From Oenanthe sinensis (taxonomy: Eukaryota; Streptophyta; Magnoliopsida; Apiales; Apiaceae): a DNA stretch of 64,000 bases. Below the pieces are notes generated by a model. It ran no database searches. It saw only the letters and a program-made list of their open reading frames with translations, and was not told where the DNA came from. The stretch is from the NCBI GenBank assembly GCA_028671895.1, contig CM053794.1:40564501-40628500 (forward strand). The letters run 5' to 3'. The position numbers and the translations under genes were made by a program. Shown piece after piece: positions 10,861 through 25,300 of the stretch. Numbering within the stretch: the stretch's first letter is position 1; the number at the start of each line of letters is the position of its first letter.

Positions 10861-12819
10861 ATGCAGGCAACAACCAGCTCAATTGCTCCATGGCAACAAG
10901 TCTGCTATTACCCAATTCCAATCCCTAAATTTCAAAGCCCTAGTCTTCCCTGTCACTCTCACAACTTCCCCAAATATTGCTCCTACCACCAAGCAATCCA
11001 TTACCAAAACAAACCCATAATCAAGACCAACTCAAATCACACCCCATTAAACAATAACACCACAGATTTGTACTCTCTTTACTCAACTTGCAGCCAAGAT
11101 CAAGAAATCAAGAACACAAACAACCCCACTTCACACCCACATCAAAATCGTGTCTTTTTAGAACAGACTTGCAATTCAGATCAAATTAAGACAACCCAAT
11201 TCAAACAAACCCAAAAGGTGGTAGATAAGGAGTGTTTGGTGTTGGAGAGTAGAGTGTTAACTGTGAGAAATATGTGGTGGGATAATATAATAGCTGCTGT
11301 AGGGCAAAGATTTAATTTGGAGGGGATTAAGTGTTCAGTTGGGGTCTTTATTAAGGATAGGCATTTGTTAGTTCCTCATGTTGCTGTTGCTGATATAAGG
11401 TACATTGATTGGGGTGAATTGAAAAGAAAAGGCTTTCAAGGGGTTGTTTTTGATAAGGATAATACTTTAACAGTTCCTTATTCTTTGTCATTGTGGGGAC
11501 CTATTCGTTCGTCTGTCGAAGATTGTAAATCTGTTTTTGGTAACAATATTGCTGTTTTCAGTAATTCTGCTGGTAAATTATTGTTTTTTTCGTGTATATG
11601 TAATCTTTTGGTATATGTTGTTTGGAAGTATTATGTGAATTTGTGTGTTTCTGTGGTTTAGGACTTCATGAATATGATCCTGATGGTAGGAAAGCAAGAG
11701 CTTTGGAGTTTAAGATTGGAATTAAAGTTATAAGGCACAGTGAGTGATTTTTACTTCTGTGAATACAAATTTAAATCGAGTTTTGCTATTGATTGTTTAT
11801 TGATTTTTTTTATCTGTTAATTTTAGAGGTGAAAAAACCAGCTGGATCAGCTGAAGAGATTGAGAGACAACTTGGATGTGATTCTACAAGACTAATTATG
11901 GTTGGTGATCGAGCATTCACAGACGTTGTCTATGGAAATCGAAATGGTTTTCTCACAATTTTAACTAATCCATTGAGTCTTGCTGAGGAGCCTTTCATTG
12001 TTAGGCAGGTTAGTTTCATTTACTGTGGAATGTGGATTACTCTCATGGTATTCTTTATATTACTAAAGCAGTAATACTTGAACAATTGAATTTGTCTATA
12101 AGTTGATTAAATTTCTCATGGAAAGCTAAGATGAAATAAGGTTTTAACAATAGAAAATGTTTATGCTCTATAAAATAATCACAAAATCTTTAAAGATGTC
12201 CAGTTGCATTGACAACACCATTAGTCTTGGGGCCTGGAACATCAAAGTTTACAGTTAGAGTTTATGTGGGTTCTACACCCTTGGCGTGTGCTTTAAACTA
12301 TTTTCCTGCAGATGAATTACTGTTAATGTGCTGCATCTTGAAACATATATTATAGCATGTTCGTTGTGTCATTGGTGTTCAAAAATCCAATTGGAATGTG
12401 AACATCTGACAAACTGGGAGTGCTATTCATCTTCCTTTACTAGACTGTAGACTATAAGATCAGGTCATTACCATCATTGAGCAAGATTCCCGTAGACTAT
12501 AAGATCAGGTCATTACCATCATTGAGCAAGCTTCCTGAGCTCATACAATTGTTGCATTTCACTATAATACTGGTATACAGTCTCCATCTGTATGTTGCTA
12601 ACATGTAAATTTTCCATATTGAAATGTGTTGTGCTGGTTGTCTTACATGTACTTAAGAATATTTGTCCGTGTTAATGTTTACAGGTTAGAAAACTTGAGG
12701 CTGCTTTTGTAAAACGATGGTCAGAAAAAGGTATCAAGCCAATCAGTCATATACTACTATCAGATTCTTGGGATTGTGTGAAAGATCAGTCTACTCGACA
12801 AGTTTTTTTTTCTGATTGA
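10861..12819 (+). CDS. PGPP1: Phosphatidylglycerophosphate phosphatase, PGPP1-like (HAD superfamily)
   Basis: Four exons (10861-11572, 11662-11739, 11827-12008, 12685-12819) give 368 residues. This enzyme family removes phosphate from phosphatidylglycerophosphate to make phosphatidylglycerol, needed in plastids and for mitochondrial cardiolipin. HAD motif I is VVFDKDNTLTVP at 195-206 with D198 and D200. Motif II is AVFSNSAG at 231-238. The Lys motif lies in HKVKKPAG, and motif IV is MVGDRAFTDVVYGNRNG. The first 130 residues are Ser/Thr/Asn/Gln-rich with few acidic residues, as in an organelle transit peptide. All junctions follow GT-AG, with phase checks reading SAGLHEYD and RHKVKKPAG. The end is slightly uncertain, because the last codons run through a T tract before the stop. 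Intron 3 carries a 45-bp tandem duplication. Confidence 0.93.
12447..12536. repeat. 45-bp tandem duplication in PGPP1 intron 3
   Basis: Two copies of a unit containing actataagatcaggtcatt start at 12451 and 12496, a period of 45. The copies differ at about two bases, so the event is recent. It lies entirely in the intron. Confidence 0.85.
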
Positions 12820-12960
12820 TACACAAAAAATGTCTTGATAGCTAAGTACCAGTTTTTTTTAATGTATTATTGTTATATGTGCTGAGAAATGTTATGCGGA
12901 AATGCAATACTATAGTGATTTAGCTTTTTAGATGGTGCTGATTCTTTTTCCTGACACTAT

Positions 12961-13024
12961 ACATCATAAATTATGAAGAGATAGCTGTTGTTACATCATA
13001 AATTATGAAGAGATAGCTGTTGTT
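12961..13024. repeat. 32-bp perfect tandem duplication downstream of PGPP1
   Basis: The unit acatcataaattatgaaga plus 12 further bases occurs at 12961-12992 and again at 12993-13024 without a mismatch. It is about 140 bases after the stop codon, so it may be in the 3' UTR. Confidence 0.9.
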
Positions 13025-15254
13025 ACAGGGAAAAATAATTACAGAGAAATCTAAATCTACTACTATGGCTTTTACCTTGATGCACTTTTGGAAGACATTT
13101 TAGTGATCATATTGATGCATGCAACACATACAAAATCATGCAATTATTCTCATATATTTAAATTCAATAGGAAAACAATTTAATGGGACTAATGCACTTT
13201 TTCCAGTGAAATTGCAGCAATTTATGGCTCAAAAAACTAGGCCAAAGTATTAGAGTAATTTGTAGTAGCCCAGTGGAAATATTTCCTTCAAACCTCATTT
13301 TATGTCTCACTTTCTGTCTAATATATCATATACAAAACCTTATACACTTCTTAGCTAGCTAGTTAGTTTTCTTTTTGTTGTGAAACTTGTTAATTCTTGC
13401 CTGTGCTACTTTTTTTCTTTATTAGAGTTGCCTCTTGCATTTTTTCCCACCATAGAAATCACAGGGAATTCCAAGGGGGATGTTTGGATGGATTTTTTTT
13501 TAGATTTTAAAATCTAGAGGTATTCAATCTGAATTTTAAAAAAATAACTAAAATTTTGTGATAAAAGTCGATTAAAATTTTGTAGTATACGATAAAAAAA
13601 AAGTTGAATTATCATATTCAAATAAGATTTTATAAAATCCTTAAAAATTCTAATTGATATTTTATAAATTTGTGGATTTTGATGAATTTATTATTATCTT
13701 TTATATTTTAAAAATCTCTTAAATTAGTTAAACTCTATAATAATTCTGCAAAATTTAAAATCTTTTTATAATATTTTTTTTGACAGAAATCTTTTTATAA
13801 TATGAATCCACTTCACTCTTTAAAATGATCCTAACATATTTTGAAAATAGAGAAAAACACAGGAATTATCCATGTCATGTCATTCAAATCAAATCAGACT
13901 CTTCCACCATAAACACGGTATATCATCCACGTGGCGGTTAAAAAGCTATTCTTTAAAAATATATTATCGGAAACTAAAATTTTTAAATATATCATAATTA
14001 TCTTAAATTGGACAATTTGGCAATGGAAAGCTGGGGCATGCTATGGTGGTAAATGTTTATGCGGTTACGCTCTGCTCAGGTACTCTGGGTTACTCGGTTA
14101 GCTTTGTCTACCGCAAATAAGTACACTGGAATTGTGGATAATAACAGCAAGTTCAATAATATTATTAAATATTATTTTAAGTTAAAATTTAGAATACTTT
14201 GAATAAATGAGTGTTCCATGTTCTAATAGTGTAACACCGGGACATCCATCACCCACTTTATTTATATGGCACCAATATACACACCTCATTCCACTTTTAT
14301 TAATAAAATATTTATTTTTCTCCTTTTTTAATATTTATTTTCCCTCTTTTTATTTTTTTAAATATAAATGTAATTCAAATATATTATTATTTAAATAATA
14401 GGCAAGTTGTTGAAGTTGATGTAGGTATTAATGTCCTATATCAACATTTATTATATTTATAAAATATATGTTAGGATATTGTTTAACTTGATCTAAGTTT
14501 GTTAATCGATTATTAAACTCTGAGCATGCTACTATTTAATAGCACCGATTGGGATCGACAAAACAAACGACACCTCCTTTGTGTCGGGGGGGATCATTTG
14601 TCAAAACAAAGAAAGAGAAGTTGGACCAAACACACTCCACTCAATCTTGGACTTTTGTGTCAACTTTTCTATTTTTCTATCTTTATTTCAATCATATTAT
14701 TATTACTCATTATTTAACATCTAAATATCTTTAAATATATATGGTTATTATAGAAAAACTTAATAAAATATTAATTAAAAATATATTACAAGAGCGAGCA
14801 ACTCGCAAGCTGAAACATTTTTACACACATTACATAGATTACATAGGCCATCTGTTTCCCCACGGCCTTTTACCCCCCACTGCTCCCCAACCAAATTAAG
14901 AAATTATCCATTTACACACATAATACATACATAAATACAAATTTGTGCGCTCATATATACACACACCTATCATACCCAGACATTGATCACATTCATTTGT
15001 TGAATCTACTGCCAAGTGTGTGCACATGTATCATGTATGTGCCCCATATAAAAAGAAAAACACAGTGTTCATACATGCTATTGCCAACAAGTGTGTGCTG
15101 GTATTAGTATAAGTCTGCCGACAAAACAGCAAGGTAGAGCATGAACAAGTAAATAAGCAGCAGCGCAGATCCCAAAGTGCCATGATACTTGTATCTTTTT
15201 CATTAGTAGATCAAATCTCCACCGATCACTATATACTAGTACCATACTCATACT
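13025..15254. other. Intergenic DNA between PGPP1 and GAUT15
   Basis: No gene is supported. The sequence is AT-rich, with an imperfect T/A-rich patch near 13490-13800 and a CT-rich stretch near 14600-15050 that probably belongs to the GAUT15 promoter or leader. The overlapping open frames at 14207-14734 resemble no known protein. Confidence 0.5.
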
Positions 15255-18200
15255 ATGAAGTTTTATATTTCTGCTAAAGGGATCAAGAGATTGAATATAT
15301 CGCATCCAGTTGATAGACTCTCCGCCCACACTTACTGGCAGCTCATGAACGCTCGTGGAAGTCCGGCGATCATTCGCCGGATTTCTTACCGGACACTTTT
15401 CTTGCCGCTTGCTATTGTTTTGCCCTTTGTGTTCCTTAGGGTTGCTTTTCTTCTTCTTGAATCTTCCTCTCCTTGTTCTTCTCCTTTAGGTATCTCATTT
15501 TTACCCCTTTCTTATGGAGTATATATTTTTTACTCTACTTTGAATTATTAATTAATCCATGAGCGCAGTACAATACTTGATTTGCGGAAATTAATTTTAA
15601 CGTGTTCTGCACGTGTTTGATAGTATATTTTTTCATTTATTATTCTGAAATTTATTGCAAGTGTAGAATAAATTTTATAGGAGGGCAGTGTACTCTATAA
15701 TAATTTTGGTTTAGTTAATTTAAGTGTTTGGTATGTTTGTAAATTGCAGATTGTATGAGACCGAGGCTTTTCGGCGGGAGTGATTATTCTTCCTTGGTGA
15801 GTACAGTGCTTTTTACATTTTTACCAAATTACCCCTTTTTATCGTGAAAAAAGTAAGTAGTCTAGGAATTTACCTTGGAAATAGACTATAGAGCATAGTT
15901 AGTTAAGGGGTTCCTATTTTAAAAGATATGCTTTCCTTGTAAAATCTATCTGGAATTTGGAATGTGATAAAGTTGAGTAGCCCCATTTAGGGGCACTAGT
16001 TTGGAAGTATGTATATTATTATCATGTGAAGATGTCATGTATGTTCTCTGTCATTGTTCTGGTGATGTTACATCAAATCATTCTCCTTGGTTATGCCACT
16101 GTTCCTCTTGTTTTTCTCCAGTTATTTTAATTACTACTGTAGTAGTTTTTTTTTTTTACTTGAGAACTATGAGTGTCTGTGTTGTAAATTATGGCATGCT
16201 AAACTAGTTTCTGTCTTCTGATCAATTTATTCTGTTCTCAAGGCAGTCCGGCACTGTTTGGCGTTCCTTATAACGAACTTATAAGCCGTAAAATACATAC
16301 ATTTTTCAGTTTATAGTAATGTTTGTACTGATTTCTAGTCATAGTTGCGTAATTGCGTTTAGAGGGTCAGCCTTAAACAAAAACCACATAGTAACGCACA
16401 TATTCTACACTTTTTCTATCTTCAACATATTGAAAATGTAAAATATTATACAATAATTTATTGAATGATTATTGAAACTAGCTAGGTGACGTTTTTATTG
16501 TTAGGAAAGAATATCATAATGCTATACAGTAGGAACTAGGAACGGCCTCTGCTATCCACTTTCTCTACTTGCATTATTGGCAGGTGGCTTGTTTTGTCCA
16601 TTTGTCCCGTCCATACCACTCCATAGTCTAAACCCACTTGTCCTTGGAAAAGGAAGCCTTCAATTACGAGTCTACTACTAACATCCAAATAATGATAAAT
16701 GTTAGCGGTCACTGATATATATAGTAACGTACACGTATACACATGTTAACAGCTTTAGTTGATTCTTCCCCGTATGTATGAATTTTTCACCATATGTATC
16801 AAAGCATTACTATAAAATATATTATTTAGCCATTTTAGGAAAATAACCCAGATGCATTCAGACTAATAATATTGCATAGGAAAGTGAAAATTATCCAGAT
16901 TTAACTCTCTCTCTCTTTGCTATGAAATTGAAGAATAGTTGCATCTCAATACTTTTCAACTAGCTGATGCATGTATATATGTTCAGACAGATTTCCAAAG
17001 AAAATGAATTAGCCTAACTTGGTGCAAGGAAGGTGAATTGTATCAACAAGCCTTTTTTTTTTTTAAATGTCTTTCACTCACTATTTTTTGTATTCCAACA
17101 TCTAACAGATTTTCACTGCATTGTAAAACTTATAAGTAACAAACTTACCCACTTGACAATGTTACCCGCGCGCCTTACTTAAGTACACGTGCCATTTTAG
17201 CCAATCATGCTCTGCGGCAACCCCGTGATTGGTACTTCGTCACTTTGCATGGTGTTAGAAATAGTTGGTATCGCATGTTAGAGGTAATTTGTCTTCTATA
17301 TTTGAATCTTTTGTTTTCTGGTGTGGTGTACGTTACTATGAAATTATAATGCAGCTGAGAGAAGAGCTGGTGAGAGCATTAGAGGAAGTAAATAATAATG
17401 ATGAAGTGGGAGAAAGAATAGCAGAGGCTTCTCCAGAGTCATTCACGGACCTTGTGAAGGATATGGTGTTAAACAGACAAGACATCAAAGCTTTCGCTTT
17501 CAAAACCAAAGCAATGGTAACTACAATCATCTTTTTAATAATATATTAGTTCGTGTCTTGTCCTTCTTGGAATTTGGGTGGTGGTTTATTCTTTCAGTGG
17601 AAGACACAATCCCGGTTATGGTTGCACAGGGCTGCCACTCAAGTTGGTCCATTGGTGCCCACTTCTGGGGGGTTGGGCTCCTTGCCTCCTACTCGTCTGA
17701 TTATACTTATCTGTGTCAGTGTTTTCATTTAAACCCTAGAAAGAACTTTAAGATATCAGCATCACCTTTACATGTGTTATGTAGTACTGGTCTTGATTTT
17801 AAATTGACATATTAATTTGAATATATATAAACATATTTTTCTAGGTAATGCTCCACCAAACAAGCCTTAGATCAGAGACTGTTACAGTTTTTAAGGTGGT
17901 AAATACTATACAATGCCCCTTCGTTCAAAATTCCTTAAAAACAGAAATGAATCAGTGGATGAACAAGTAGAATTAGGCTGTTAATCAATGGGGAAAGAAT
18001 AATTATGAACTGTTTAAGGATCCCACTAATTTGGTTAATATAAATAAAATTTATCTTTGATGTACTTGAACAATGAATAAGCTCATCGTAAAGGATTAAG
18101 AAAAGAAGGAGAACTGTGAGTATCATGAAAAGTTTGGGACAATCCTTTATCAGATCAGGGCCGGAGTAGATGTAAATATGGCAGTTCATATACGGTATTA

Positions 18201-19946
18201 AACTCTGTCATGGTCAATCGACTCAATGCTATGTGACAACTTTCTTTTCTAAAAACTTAAGGTGTTAGGAAATTTACTAAATGGATTAATATGTTTAACA
18301 CTTAAAAGTTATATAGTTTTATACCACATTTAGATCTTTTCATCTTTCAGATATGATTATATATATATATATATATATCAGGAAACTGATTTCAGAGTGA
18401 CACTAGAGTATTAAGAATGCACAAATGGAAAAATAATTTTCTTTACTGTATGCAGAATATGAATATGGAGAGGAAGGTGAAGTCAGCCAGACGGCGTGAG
18501 TCTGTTTATTGGCATTTAGCTTCTCATGGAGTTCCCAAAAGCCTGCATTGCCTTCATCTTAAGTTGGCTGAAGAGTATGCTATAAATGCCTCTGCACGGT
18601 CTCCGTTACCTTCACCTGAATACGTCTCCCGACTGACAGATTCTTCATTCCATCATGTTGTTCTTCTAACAGACAATGTCTTGGCTGCTTCTGTTGTCAT
18701 CGCTTCGACTGTCAAAAACTCAGGGAACCCGGGGAAATTGGTGTTCCATGTAGTCACAGATAAGAAAACATACAGTCCGATGCATTCTTGGTTTGCAATG
18801 AACGTTGTTGCTTCTGCAGTTGTGGAAGTTAAAGGATTACATCAGTATGATTGGTCCCACGAAGTAAATGTTGGGGTTAAGGAGATGATAGAGATTCATC
18901 GCTTAATTTGGAGCTATAAGTACGAATATATGAAGGAAGGAAACTTTGAATCTTTGGTAGATCAGGAAAGAGATTTAGAGTTTCTAAGCCCCAGCTGTAT
19001 TTCTCTTTTGAATCATCTCCGAATATATATCCCTGAGGTAACTACTATATTTCTTTTAGCTTGACCAATCAGTGGAATGATTATAAGTTTTTGCATTAAG
19101 ATTATTTTATTTTCTGAATTTCATGGGATCCAGCTGTTTCCAGATCTGAACAAGATTGTTTTCTTGGATGATGATGTTGTAGTTCAACGTGACTTGTCAC
19201 CTCTCTGGCATTTAGATCTCAATGGAAAGATAGTAGGCGCTGTTGTGGATTCATTCTGTGGAGACGGGTGTTGCCCGGGAAGAAAATACAAGGACTATTT
19301 TAACTTTAGTAAGCCAATTATCTCAGCTGATTTCAGACCTGACCGTTGTGGATGGTTATACGGGATGAATGTCTTTGATCTCGAAGCTTGGAGGAAAACC
19401 AATATCACTAGAACATATCATCGATGGCTTAAGTTTGTAAGTTCTGCTCATGTTGTAATCACTTTTCAATTAAAGCTGCATGCTAATTTACTTAGCCGGA
19501 CTATTGATATTTTAATATAACTTTATAAACTATGTATATGCAGGAGGCGGAAAGATAAAAGAGAAATTGGGCTTTTCTTGCTCCTTTTCATAATTCAAGA
19601 TAAAAGCATATAATTCTTCAGGACAGATCAATAGATAAACAGACATTATTTTATTTTGCAGAACCTGGACTCTGGGCTGGGATTATGGAATCCTGGGACA
19701 CTTCCCCCAGCCTTGATTGCTTTTGACGGTCTTGTGCATGACATTGATCCGTCATGGCATGTGGCAGGTTTAGGCTATCAATTTCCACAAGTCAGCCTAC
19801 AGACACTTGAAGCCGCAGCTGTCATACATTTTAGTGGACCTGCAAAGCCGTGGCTGGAGATAGGGGTCCCTGAAGTACGAAGCTTATGGACTAGACATGT
19901 AAATTTCTCAAACAAATTCTTTACAGAATGTAGAATTGTAGAGTGA
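15255..19946 (+). CDS. GAUT15: Galacturonosyltransferase-family protein, GAUT15-like (GT8)
   Basis: Six exons (15255-15489, 15750-15796, 17355-17516, 18456-19037, 19134-19436, 19662-19946) give 537 residues, matching the GAUT family. These are Golgi type II membrane proteins that add galacturonic acid during pectin or related polymer synthesis; the exact activity of GAUT15 is not settled to my knowledge. The start MKFYISAKGIKRLNIS and the membrane segment at about 48-67 are as expected for GAUT15. The GT8 region includes FHHVVLLTDNVLAASVV, the metal-binding LDDDVVVQ in exon 5, and HFSGPAKPW near the end. Residues such as CGDGCCPGRKYKDYFNFS favour GAUT15 over GAUT12-14. Introns 2 and 3 (1.6 and 0.9 kb) hold nothing recognisable apart from a TA microsatellite near 18358. 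All junctions follow GT-AG in phase. Confidence 0.94.
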
Positions 19947-22398
19947 AGAGCAAAGTTCTTTCACTTTCTGATTATCCAGCTTTGAGTAAAGCAGTGGGAA
20001 GAAGGTTTATCTTCAGCTTCTGCTTGCCCCAAGCTTGTATAATGTCATATAAGTTATATTCATTGTCCAGAAACATATCATAGATGCAGGTAGCAAGCAA
20101 TACCTTACCAAATTAGACAACTGACATTCTCCAGACATCCATGCAATTGTAGATCTCTCTAGTAAGATATCTATAATTACTTGTAATTGTCTGAGTTTTA
20201 CATATATATCTGGCATCTCCATATTCTTGTACAAATTAATGATATTTTGTTGTTCAAGCAAGACATGTTATTTCATTAGTTATATTTGGTCATTTTACAA
20301 GTTCATCATATATCTCTTTTGACTGAGTTGTTGGACTGGATGATCTTCGAACAATCACAGTGAAGTACCAGTTTATAGATAGACTAAAATGACACTGTAG
20401 AGAAGTTGCTGTAAGATCAACTATATTTCACTTTTTCTTTTGTTCCCCTACGAGACCCTGATTACGGTTCTGAGCAGTGGCGGGTGTAGCAGGGAAAATG
20501 TTATAACTTTTACAGAACTCACACATGTTCATGTCATGTAGGCATGTAGCCAAAAAGCTCAAAGCTTCTGTTGGGTTATTGACTATTTAAAAGGCAGGTG
20601 TCTGCTGTATTGCATTTGCAACTTAACATCTGCTATGTATGAGCATGACACTTGTTTCAAGCAAGTTTATCACTGTTTTGCATTATATTTAATAGGATTT
20701 TAACTTCATTTTAGAAATAGCTTTATAAGCTTAGCATTTTTCTTAACCGTAACGATTTTTTAGTTTTTAAATCTCCTTGTAATTTTTTCTTCCTCGTAGT
20801 AAGGGAAAATACAGAACAAGTTAACGAACTTTGTTCTTCCTAAAATTTTTTAGAGGTTTTTATGAAAAATAAAATTATTTTATTTTATTTTTGTAAAAAT
20901 ATGATTTTTTTATTTTAAAGAAAATACAATTTTGTAATTAAAATATAACTGAATGCAATTAAAATCAATCACGAATGTAATATGATCAATTTTTTATATA
21001 TAAAATAACTGTATTTAGTTGTAAATCTTATATAATTTTTTTTTCATTTGATTGCAAAACGGTATTTTTGAAAATATTTTCAGAAAATAGTAAAATCGCA
21101 AAAAAGTAAAAAAAAAAATATTTCTTATAATTTCTCAAAATTTTATAGCAACTTATAATGATAATAAGACTTATCTTTTCGGCATTAATTATTGTTAAGT
21201 TATGGAAGAGCTATAAAAGAGGTCATAATGAAAATCATAAGAAATAGAAGTAAAATTTGAAGTTCTTCAAAAATATCTAATAATATATTCAATATATAGA
21301 AAGCATAAATATTATTTTATTTAAAATATTGTTAAAAATTAATATTTCGAAACATAAGATTTAAATTTAATCAACAATATAACAAAATGTAATATTTATA
21401 TTTAAATTTTAGATTTGAACAACATTATATTGAATTCTAATATTAAAATTATTAATTTTAAAATTAAATTCGACATTGTAATTATATTAAAATTTAATGT
21501 TTATGTTATTAATTCTAAAAATACTAACAAAAATAACGAATGTCATAAAACGCAAGTAAACAATAAAAATTCGATATATTAATATTAAAATAATATATAT
21601 GGAAAAATTAACAAAACTATAACTTTTTATAAATTATATTTTTGCTAAAAAGAAAAATAAATCATACTTTTACAATTTTTTTAAAATAAAAAAGTATTTA
21701 TGAAAAAATCCCACAAATATATATTAAAGAAAGTATGGGGTATAAGCTATTAACAAAATTACTAAAAAATATTTTAAGTGTGTAATAACAATACTATATT
21801 GTTGCAAATTATTTAACTATTCGTGAGTAAACATTTTTGTACGAAAAGTAAAATAGTATGAGTATTATTTATGGTATTGTTAATGGTACATAACATTATT
21901 GAAATTATTAAAAAAAAATCAATTATACTGTGTTCAACTGCAACCAGTGGCTAAGGTATAGATAGATAGATAATAAATAGTATAGTATCACGAAAAAGAC
22001 CATGAAACATAAAAGTAGCTATTTTCAATTTTTATTACACTGAGACTGAAAATTAAGATAGATTAACTTGAATTTATCCATTTAAATTAACAACTTATTT
22101 GGTTGATATAATAGAAAATTCCTTAAAAATACAATATTTGTTAACGTTAAATTTAATTATGGTAGAAAATATAAGAACCCGAAACTATCTAGGGCTTCAT
22201 CTATGATTCACCTCCCATATACTCAATCGCAGATTCACAGTCCCCTCTTACCTTCATCTGTCTATACATACATATATAGATACATATACAATATCCATGA
22301 AATCTATTGCTTTGTAGCTCTCTTTATCTCTCTATCTCTCCACATCTGTATCTATCTCTCTCGCTTAAACAGCCAAGTAGTAGTGTAGTTTTACTATT
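19947..22398. other. 3' flank of GAUT15, long AT-rich intergenic DNA, and PP5 leader
   Basis: No gene is supported in about 2.4 kb. The section 20700-22150 is extremely AT-rich. A short gata-type microsatellite lies at about 21959-21972. From about 22200 the sequence becomes CT-rich (tctctctatctc-type runs), typical of a plant 5' UTR, and leads to the PP5 start codon. The small open frame at 22203-22388 lies in this leader; it could act as an upstream ORF but has no homology I recognise. Confidence 0.5.
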
Positions 22399-25300
22399 AT
22401 GCCCACTATGGAAACAACTGCAAATTCAAACCCCACTCAATCTGCTGAAGAAATCAAAGTTTTAGCTAATGATGCTTTCAAAGGTACAATCTTTTCTTGT
22501 TTTTCTTGTTTTTCCGTGTGTATAGTTGTATATATGCATATATGTTTTTGTGCAAGAATTGATTTTGAAAGTGAAAAATGTTTCTTTTTAATTAATTAGA
22601 GGAATCCATATCGTGTAATTTACAAATTAGGTTAAGAATGTGCATAATTTTAGTTTTTGACAGTGTGGAGGTGTTTTTAAAGGTTGAGTTTGATGGATGT
22701 TGATGAAAGTCTTGAAATCTGATTAAAGTATGCTGTTTTCATGTTGATGGTGTAATATATGCATATACTCTTCATGCAAAGTCAACCTCAAAGCTTATAA
22801 CTTGGAAAGAACCACCTGATTCTTTATGTTGAATTGTGTTTTTCCAGCTCACAAGTATTCTCAAGCTATTGACTTGTATACCAAAGCAATTGAATTAAGC
22901 AGTGAAAATGCTGTATACTGGGCAAATCGTGCTTTTGCACACACTAAACTGGAGGAGTATGGTAGTGCCATACAGGATGCGACAAAGGCGGTTGAGATTG
23001 ATCCTAGATATTCCAAGGCATGATTTGCATTATGAATCTATTTTAGATCCCATCTTTTTTCTTGTTTCCTATGCTAACCTTATGTGTTGGGGGTTTGAAT
23101 GTGTTACAGGGTTATTACAGACGGGGTGCGGCATATCTAGCAATGGGGAAGTTCAAAGATGCATTGAAGGATTTTCAACAGGTTTCTTTATCACTTTAAA
23201 TTATCTTTTTAAGAATTTATATGTGAAAAGTACTCTGTTATTTGGCAAAAGTATTACATAAAAATAATTGATTGATTTACTAGTAATTTCACCAGATGTA
23301 GATGTAAGTAGTATTTTAAAATGATTTAGTATTGTTTCAGTTGGTAATGCTTTTGATCTTTTATTTGCATGATCGCATGTTATCTTATATTCTTAATTAC
23401 ACTGGAATTTACATATCCCTGGAGAATAGCTGTGGTGAAATGTTTCTGTCTATATAGACTACATATTCACAATGTTTCTTGCATGCAAACTTGTATAGTT
23501 GTATGAATGGTAAGCATTAGTCTTCGTCTTTGTTGCAGAGAACCTCTAGATTTATGGAGATGAAACCGAGTACCTATGTTTGTTTTGTTTTCAAGACTGA
23601 GTAGCTTATTTTATACATTGTAGCTCATAAAAAAAATTACACCCAATACAGAGTTCATGTTTGTAAGCTTACGTCGATGTCATGAGAAGTAGGAATGACT
23701 GACAAAGACACATGATAATGAGATATTTGCATACATTCACGATGCTAGTTCCTTTTAGATTGCCAGTGTAGCTGATAAGATATATCAGATATGGTAGAAT
23801 GCTCTGGATGGCCATCTTTGAGTAGACTGTTTACTCTACTTTGTTTCTTTATTAAAATATGCTGTATTGTGTGTCATGTTCATCTTTAGCATGCAAGGTC
23901 ATGGCAGAATGCTGGTTTTCCTTGGTGGATTGTCATTAGTTTCACTGAATTGTTGTGTAAGGTTTTTGTTAGAAAGTCATTATGTGTTCAACAACTGCAG
24001 TTTTGCACCTAAGCAATGTCAACTAATATCTTCCATCATCTTTCTCTTACATGTTATATGTTGATCAATTGTACCATGCTTCTGTAATGGCTTGTGCATT
24101 ATATTTTTATTGGAACAGAGGTTACACCCAAGCTTGCAGCTATTACTTGGCAATATACTAGTTTTTGACATGAATACCCTGTTTACTTGTTTTTTTTCTA
24201 TGATCAGGTTAAAAAAATCAGTCCAAATGATCCTGACGCGAGTAAGAAATTGAGGGAATGTGAAAAAGCTGTTATGAAGCTCAAATTTGAGGAAGCAATT
24301 GCCTTACCTGTTACTGAAAGACGTTCAATAGCTGATTCTATAGACTATCAAACTATAGGTATAGTATGTTGAACTTTTTTTCATCATCCAAATTCTGTTC
24401 TTTGTTGCCATCTTTTACAAGCATCTGTTTGTAATTGCTATTGTGCTTTGTTAGTGGTTTTACTATTTATATAATATTAAAGAAGCACATGTGTCATTGC
24501 CTTGGGAGAAATTTTCAGAGGAAAATATTAAGTGAATATGGTGAAATGCCTGACATTTTGATTTAAGTGATGGTATTTCCTCTGTTCTTAGTTTCTTGCT
24601 ATCTCTTTGAAATTGTTTTCATGATTTTATTTCCCATGCAATCTGTTATATCTTTAATGGTGAACTTGAAGCTGGTTTTTGAGTTGGTGTGGTGAGTCAA
24701 CTGTGATGTAGAGTGTTGTGAGTCTGGAGAGTTGTAGCCATGTGATTTTTTAAAAATGAAAATAAGAGCGGTTTGGTTTATATATATTATGAAGAACATA
24801 GAACCCTAGACACTTTCAGAGTGAGTTGAATCTAACCACTTGTACATAAGTCAACGGGCCTCCACCCCTGTGGCTTAACATGGAACCTATGGTATTTGAG
24901 GTAACATTATTGCCCATTACAATTCAATTTGCAGCCTTATACTACTACTCAATTACTTAGTTCTCTTCTGATGTGGTATTGTGGCATATCACAAACTCCC
25001 CTCATATGAATCTTTGAGGTTTTTTCAAGCATCGGATCAACCCTGGGTACTAAAGATTTTAGAGTGGGTCCTCGAGGTTCAAGTGTACTGGCCTTCATTC
25101 GGTGTAAACTTAGCTGTATGTAATGTTTCGTTCCTGCCGGCCATGTTCTTCCTCAGATATTAATTGCACAATATGATATTCCTGAGTGGTAATGTCTAAC
25201 ACCCAGCTGCGCAGCATAATACCTAAATGTCATGGAGCCATCGCTAGCCAGACTCAAAAAATTGAAATACTAATCCAATAGGTGTCCATAAAGTGATTAA

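Noticed and set aside
24981..25163. 60-residue open frame in PP5 intron 4
   Set aside because: No homology, no splice sites fitting PP5 phase, and the neighbouring exons join perfectly without it.
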